Part shown: piece after piece, positions 50,291 to 54,492 of the stretch | Layout: every line of letters begins with the position of its first letter | Position numbering within the stretch: position 1 is the first letter of the stretch | Origin: JBAYSY01 sp041675885 | Lineage (GTDB): Bacteria; Pseudomonadota; Alphaproteobacteria; Rhodobacterales; Rhodobacteraceae | Assembly: GCA_041675885.1 (NCBI GenBank) | Contig: JBAYSY010000017.1 | Coordinates: 1 to 54,492, forward strand | Length of the DNA stretch: 54,492 nucleotides | Direction of reading: 5' to 3' | Made by a program: the position numbers and the translations under genes | Notes under the pieces: model-generated | Seen by the model: only the letters and a program-made list of their open reading frames with translations | Told to the model about the DNA's origin: nothing | Database searches by the model: none

Positions 50291-50475
50291 GCCCCTTGCC
50301 CGGAACAGCCGCTTCAGCGGACCGGGCAGCGGCCGACCACGGGCGGCCGCTATTGCAACGTTTCGGCATGCACATACGGTAGGGGTATCCGGCACCATAA
50401 ACTGCCAGACCACCACCGTTGCAGTGGCCCCCCCCGCGGTCGGCCGCTGCCCTCTGTTGCGTCCATCGCAACTGT
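50291..50475 (+). repeat. Dispersed GC-rich extragenic repeat, copy 6 (long composite form)
   Basis: Left part CCTTGCCCGGAACAGCCGCT to GGGCGGCCGCT; central part TGCAACGTTTCGGCATGC to CCGGCACCATAAACTGCC, as in copy 5; right part CGGTCGGCCGCTGCCCTCTG. It fills most of the 313-base gap between ychF and ettA, ending about 100 bases before ettA. Confidence 0.78.
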
Positions 50476-50577
50476 CGGGATGCAAGCCGCCCCCGGCGCA
50501 ATACCCCCCGCGCTTGAAGATCGCGGCCCGCGCCTGTAGGGGGTGGGGCAACCGGATTCCAGCCAGCGGAGCACCCC

Positions 50578-52233
50578 ATGGCCTCCTATCAGTATGTCTA
50601 TCACATGGATGGCGTCTCCAAGACCTATCCCGGCGGCAAGAAATGTTTCGAGAACATCCGCCTCAACTTCCTGCCCGGCGTGAAGATCGGCGTCGTCGGC
50701 GTCAACGGCGCCGGGAAATCGACGCTCTTGCGCATCATGGCCGGGATCGACAAGGATTTCTCGGGCGAGGCCTGGGCAGCCAAGGGCGCCCGCGTGGGCT
50801 ACCTGCCGCAGGAGCCGGAGCTGGATGCCGCGCTCGACGTGCGCGGCAACGTCATGCTGGGGGTCGCGGCCAAGCAGGCCAAGATCGAGCGTTACAACGA
50901 ACTGGCGATGAACTACTCGGACGAGACCGCGGACGAGATGGCCCGGCTCCAGGACGAGATCGACGCCGAGGGGCTGTGGGATCTCGACAGCCAGGTGGAC
51001 GTGGCGATGGAGGCGCTGCGCTGCCCGCCGGACGACGCCGATGTAACCACGCTTTCGGGCGGCGAAAAGCGCCGGGTGGCGCTGTGTCGGCTTCTGCTCG
51101 ACTCGCCCGACATGCTGCTGCTGGACGAACCGACCAACCATCTGGACGCCGAGACCATCGCCTGGTTGCAAAAGCACCTGATCGAATACAAGGGCACGAT
51201 CCTGATCGTGACCCACGACCGTTACTTCCTCGACGACATCACCGGCTGGATCCTGGAACTGGATCGCGGCCGGGGCATCCCCTACGAGGGCAACTATTCG
51301 TCGTGGCTGGAGCAAAAAGCCAAACGCCTTGCGCAGGAGGCGCGCGAGGACAAGGCCCGGCAGAAGACGCTGGAAAAGGAACTCGAATGGATCCGCGCCG
51401 GGGCCAAGGCAAGGCAGGCCAAGCAGAAGGCCCGGATCAACGCCTATGAGGAACTGGCCAGCAAGTCCGAGCGCGAGAAGGTCGGCAAGGCGCAGATCAT
51501 CATCCCGAACGGCCCGCGCCTCGGCGGCAGGGTGATCGAGGTCGAGGGGCTGAAAAAGGCGATGGGCGACAAGCTGCTGATCGAGGATCTGTCCTTCGCC
51601 CTGCCCCCGGGCGGGATCGTCGGGGTGATCGGCCCGAACGGCGCGGGCAAGACCACGCTGTTCCGGATGCTGACCGGGCAGGAGGCGCCCGACGCGGGCA
51701 CGGTGAGTTTCGGCGATACGGTGAAGCTCGCCTATGTCGATCAGTCGCGCGACGCGCTCGACCCGAACAAGACGGTGTGGGAGGAGATCTCGGACGGGCT
51801 GGAGGTGCTGGAACTGGGCGATGCCACGATGAACTCGCGCGCCTATTGCGGGGCGTTCAACTTCAAGGGCGGCGACCAGCAGAAGAAGGTCGGGCTGCTC
51901 TCGGGCGGCGAGCGCAACCGGGTGCATATGGCGAAGCTGCTGCGCTCGGGCGGCAACGTGCTGCTCTTGGACGAGCCCACCAACGACCTCGACGTGGAGA
52001 CGCTGCGGGCGCTCGAGGACGCGCTCGAGGATTTCGCGGGCTGCGCGGTGATCATCTCGCACGACCGCTTCTTCCTCGACCGGCTCTGCACCCATATCCT
52101 CGCCTTCGAGGGCGACGCGCATGTGGAATGGTTCGAGGGCAACTTCGAGGCTTACGAGGAAGACAAGGTGCGCCGCCTCGGCCCGGATTCGATCGAGCCG
52201 AAGCGGGTGAAATACAAGAAATTCGCGCGGTAG
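50578..52233 (+). CDS. ettA: Energy-dependent translational throttle protein EttA (ABC-F)
   Basis: A 551-residue ABC-F protein with two ATPase modules and no membrane part. Module 1: Walker A GVNGAGKST near residue 42, signature LSGGEKRRVALCRL, Walker B MLLLDEPTNHLD. The linker (about 240-320) with the Arm/P-site-tRNA region is basic. Module 2: GPNGAGKTTLFRM near 353, LSGGERNRVHMAKLL, LLLDEPTNDLDVE. EttA acts at the ribosomal E site under low energy. Length and sequence are those of complete EttA. Confidence 0.96.
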   Translation: MASYQYVYHMDGVSKTYPGGKKCFENIRLNFLPGVKIGVVGVNGAGKSTLLRIMAGIDKDFSGEAWAAKGARVGYLPQEPELDAALDVRGNVMLGVAAKQAKIERYNELAMNYSDETADEMARLQDEIDAEGLWDLDSQVDVAMEALRCPPDDADVTTLSGGEKRRVALCRLLLDSPDMLLLDEPTNHLDAETIAWLQKHLIEYKGTILIVTHDRYFLDDITGWILELDRGRGIPYEGNYSSWLEQKAKRLAQEAREDKARQKTLEKELEWIRAGAKARQAKQKARINAYEELASKSEREKVGKAQIIIPNGPRLGGRVIEVEGLKKAMGDKLLIEDLSFALPPGGIVGVIGPNGAGKTTLFRMLTGQEAPDAGTVSFGDTVKLAYVDQSRDALDPNKTVWEEISDGLEVLELGDATMNSRAYCGAFNFKGGDQQKKVGLLSGGERNRVHMAKLLRSGGNVLLLDEPTNDLDVETLRALEDALEDFAGCAVIISHDRFFLDRLCTHILAFEGDAHVEWFEGNFEAYEEDKVRRLGPDSIEPKRVKYKKFAR

Positions 52234-52268
52234 CACGAGGCGGAGAGGGCGGAAGGGGGCGTCTGCCC

Positions 52269-53654
52269 CATAGGCGCTAACTTAAGGGATGGACACAGGG
52301 AATCGTGATGTGATTCCTTGGACAGATGCGAACGATTGCTTCCATCGAGCCCGATTGGCAAAACCTTATCTCGAAACTTTCGCGGATCATTGATCTCGAC
52401 ACGACAGCGCGGGAGAGCGGGGCGCTTTTACGCCGCCGTATCGTGCAGGATGGGGCGAGCTTGTTGCGCCTGGCTCTCGCTTACGGCCCTGGCGGCATGA
52501 GCCTGCGCTCGGCAGCGGCGTGGGCAGGTTTGAATGATGTTGCCAACCTTTCCGATGTCGCCTTGCTGAAGCGCTTGCGCGGCTCGGCAGACTGGCTCGG
52601 CGACATCGCAGGCGCGCTTCTGGCCGATGCTTCTGAGGCCGCGCCTTCTGCCGGCAGCCGTCATCTTCGAATTGCGGACGGCAGCTCGATTTCCCAGCCA
52701 GGCAGCGCAGACACGGATTTCCGGCTGCATGCGACATACGAGCCGACGCTTTCCCGCTTCACCCATCTGGAGATCACCGACGCCCACGGCGGCGAGGCAT
52801 TTACACGAGTGCCGCTACAGGCAGGCGATATCGTTGTCGGCGACCGGGCGTATGCGCGTGCGCCGTCATTGGAAAAGGTCGTCGCTGCCGGTGCCGATTT
52901 CATCGTCCGCTCAGGTTGGCGGACAATACGCATCGTCACCACGGATGACCGGCCGATCGACTGGAATGCCGTTTTTGGTCCCATGCAGGTCGGCGAGGTT
53001 CGCGAGATCAATGTGTGTGTCGAACATGCCGGTCGCAAGCAAAAGGGACGCGGCAAGCCGCTGTTTCAGGCAAGGCTCATCATCAAGCGGAAGGACGCCG
53101 AGGCAGCAGCACGCTCCCTGAAGTCGGCAATACGTGGTCACCAGCGCCGCCGCTCCAATCAGGTCATGCTGCCGACGACTCTCGCGGCGGCGGGGTTCAT
53201 CATGGTGCTGACGTCGATCCCGACAACCGACATGACGGCTGAAGCCGTTCTTGACGTCTATCGGCTGCGCTGGCAGATCGAACTCGCTTTCAAACGTCTC
53301 AAGAGCGGTCTCGGCATCCACAAGCTTCCAGCAAAGGACCCACGATTGGCCAGAACCTGGCTGATGGCGCATCTCATTCTGGCGCTGATGATCGACGAGG
53401 CCGTCAACGACGCCCTCGACTCTCCCCCCTGTGGCGATGACAACCTGTAAAGCCATCGCGATTTCCATGTGGAGGTTGCATGGCCTGTTGAAGCGCGCAT
53501 TCCTGACCGCGATCCTGAAAGCACCTTCGCCAAAGAAAAACGCGGGCAAGTCCCTCACAAAAATCATGCGGCTTCTTTGCGATCCGCCCAGACAACGAAA
53601 GAACCAGGCGAATGCCGCAAGAACACTCTCCATCCCCCTAAGTTAGCGCCTATG
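52269..53654 (+). mobile_element. IS4-family insertion sequence, 1386 bp, with target duplication
   Basis: Terminal inverted repeats CATAGGCGCTAACTTA (52269-52284) and TAAGTTAGCGCCTATG (53639-53654) match exactly over 16 bases and continue imperfectly inward. An 11-base direct repeat GGCGTCTGCCC flanks the element (52258-52268 and 53655-53665). Base composition is clearly lower in GC than the surroundings. It carries one transposase gene, which is frameshifted near its end. The exact ends indicate recent insertion just after ettA. Confidence 0.93.
52326..53646 (+). pseudogene. IS4-family transposase, frameshifted at a run of six C
   Basis: The first frame gives 374 residues with DDE motifs: Asp118 in RIADGSSIS, Asp173 in IVVGDRAYAR and Glu319 in VYRLRWQIELAFKRLKS (the Y-2-R-3-E-6-K signature). 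It stops at 53450. The next frame over continues directly with SMWRLHGLLKRAFLTAIL and RLLCDPPRQRKNQ to a stop at 53646, as expected for the family C-terminus. Joining the frames at the six-C run near 53422-53429, by skipping one base, gives 440 residues, a normal length. So either one C was gained (inactivating) or a +1 shift is used. Confidence 0.82.
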
Positions 53655-53738
53655 GGCGTCTGCCCCCTCTTGCGCGTTTCACACGCAATTATCCGCCGCT
53701 GGAAGCCTTCCACTGGAAGCCTTTCTTAACGCGGCTCA

Positions 53739-53820
53739 CCCCGAGGATATTTCGATCAAGGCGAAAGAATCCCAGGGCGCATCTTCGTCTTCTTCTGTCC
53801 CGAAATATCCCCGCCGGAGG
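53739..53820. repeat. Inverted GGATATTTC pair after the IS element
   Basis: CCCCGAGGATATTTCGATC and CCCGAAATATCCCCGCCGG face each other across about 45 bases, giving the same outer motif as at 41823-41887. It lies in the region between the IS4 element and the IS3 relic, which has no recognised gene. Confidence 0.6.
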
Positions 53821-53835
53821 GTGAGCAGCGTCTCG

Positions 53836-53911
53836 GGAACCTTCCAGTGGAAGGTTCCAGCCGCGAACGGGCGGCCCGTGGCCGCCCCGGATCGCCGCGC
53901 GCAAGCGCGGC
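53836..53911. repeat. Two hairpins in the gap between IS elements
   Basis: GGAACCTTCC-AGT-GGAAGGTTCC (53836-53858) is a perfect 10-base stem, and GCCGCGC-GCAA-GCGCGGC (53894-53911) a perfect 7-base stem. The related sequence GGAAGCCTTCCACTGGAAG occurs at 53701-53719, before the GGATATTTC pair. Nothing else is recognised from 53655 to 54009. Confidence 0.65.
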
Positions 53912-54009
53912 GCCCGGCCCAACGCTTTGTCGCGCGCGAAAGCGGGTGACCTGCCCCCGGTCGTCCCTCGTTCATAACGAGAGACGTTGGGTTTGATAGT
54001 TGTCGGTTT

Positions 54010-54485
54010 CCGTAGATCCTGACCAGCGCATCGAGTCCCCGCGCCACCCTGGCCCCCGGGATGCTGGTGTCCGCGATCAGCGCCAGGTTCTCGCGGCAAC
54101 AATCGTCGTTCACGGCCAGAATGCGGAACTTCCGGCAGGCGCCGAACGTGTCCGACAGGAAGTCCAGGGACCAGCGCTGGTTCCGCCGCAGCGGCACCGG
54201 CATCGGGGTCCGGCTTCCCCGCGCCCTTTTGCGGCCACGACGACGGCGCACCGACAGGCCTTCTTCCCGGTAGATGCGGTAGAGCTTCTTTTCGTTCATC
54301 ACCATGCCCACACGCTCCAGCAGGATGCCCACGCGCCGATAGCCGAACCGGCGACGCTTCTCCGCGATCTTGTGCATCTCCACACGGTTCTCCGGGTTGT
54401 CAGGCGGCCTCGCGCGCCGCACGGTCTTCGGATCGACACCGATCAGGACGCAGGCCCGGCGCTGAGAGATCGGATGACCCTTCAT
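54010..54485 (-). pseudogene. IS3-family transposase OrfB, 3'-truncated
   Basis: From ATG 54485 the product reads MKGHPISQRRACVLIGVDPK, with KRRRFGYRRVGILLERVGM and a KLYRIYREEGLSVRRRRGRK segment, as in IS407-like OrfB proteins. The first catalytic Asp lies in WSLDFLSDTFGA. Similarity ends abruptly after DALVRIYG (54010), where the family normally continues with CIVSDNGTEF; the second Asp and the Glu are missing. OrfA would lie to the right of the window. A relic of an older insertion. Confidence 0.82.
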
Positions 54486-54492
54486 CGCCCGC

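Noticed and set aside
1..54492. CRISPR arrays
   Set aside because: No regularly spaced short direct repeats with unique spacers were found; the dispersed repeats are kilobases apart.

Overview
The window is high-GC DNA with the gene content and operon structure of an alphaproteobacterium of the order Rhodobacterales (Rhodobacter/Paracoccus relatives). Pointers are the hemD-mic60-hemY set, the MoxR/DUF58/BatA-like cluster, three tandem def genes beside fmt, and a glnHPQ operon. Most of it is chromosomal housekeeping and transport, with accessory DNA at about 28.4-33 kb and at the right edge. Nearly every larger intergenic gap holds a REP- or MITE-like repeat.

Layout from left to right. 0-2.5 kb: a cut C45-type acyltransferase gene and a glutamine-type ABC transporter (glnHPQ). 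2.8-5.5 kb: a serine recombinase, an NnrU-like membrane protein and a secreted trypsin-like protease. 5.8-10.6 kb: the glycolate oxidase operon glcD-glcE-(two paralogous small membrane proteins)-glcF, with a duplicated glcF leader between the membrane genes. 10.7-18.9 kb: a DUF599 protein and the MoxR AAA ATPase / DUF58 / DUF4159 / vWA membrane-protein operon with a divergent DUF1285 gene. 18.9-20.3 kb: a short-chain dehydrogenase, relics of an acyl-CoA dehydrogenase and a TetR regulator, and tRNA-Thr(CGT). 20.6-27.2 kb: hemY-like/mic60/hemD, divergent from tsaD-gpsA-yciI-EVE. 27.4 kb: lolA.

28.4-33 kb is the most unusual part. A PAAR spike-tip protein converges with a six-gene, tightly overlapping operon that encodes a 509-residue protein with CHAT/caspase-like motifs and five small proteins, mostly of unknown family. 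The first of these small genes resembles proteins found beside type VI secretion effectors. No secretion apparatus is present in the window, so this looks like an orphan effector island.

33.2-39.3 kb: the complete pstSCAB-phoU-phoB phosphate operon behind a Pho-box-like repeat array. 39.6-48.5 kb: an RsbW-like kinase and STAS antagonist pair, a thiolase, fmt with three deformylase genes (one with its active site destroyed), a MalY/PatB C-S lyase, lldD and trpA, with a MITE-like element carrying the trpA stop codon. 48.5-52.2 kb: a PagL-like lipid A deacylase, ychF and ettA. 52.3-54.5 kb: an IS4-family element with exact ends and target duplication but a frameshifted transposase, then a truncated IS3-family orfB running to the edge.

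All calls come from reading the sequence and its translations. Family names rest on remembered motifs, not on searches.
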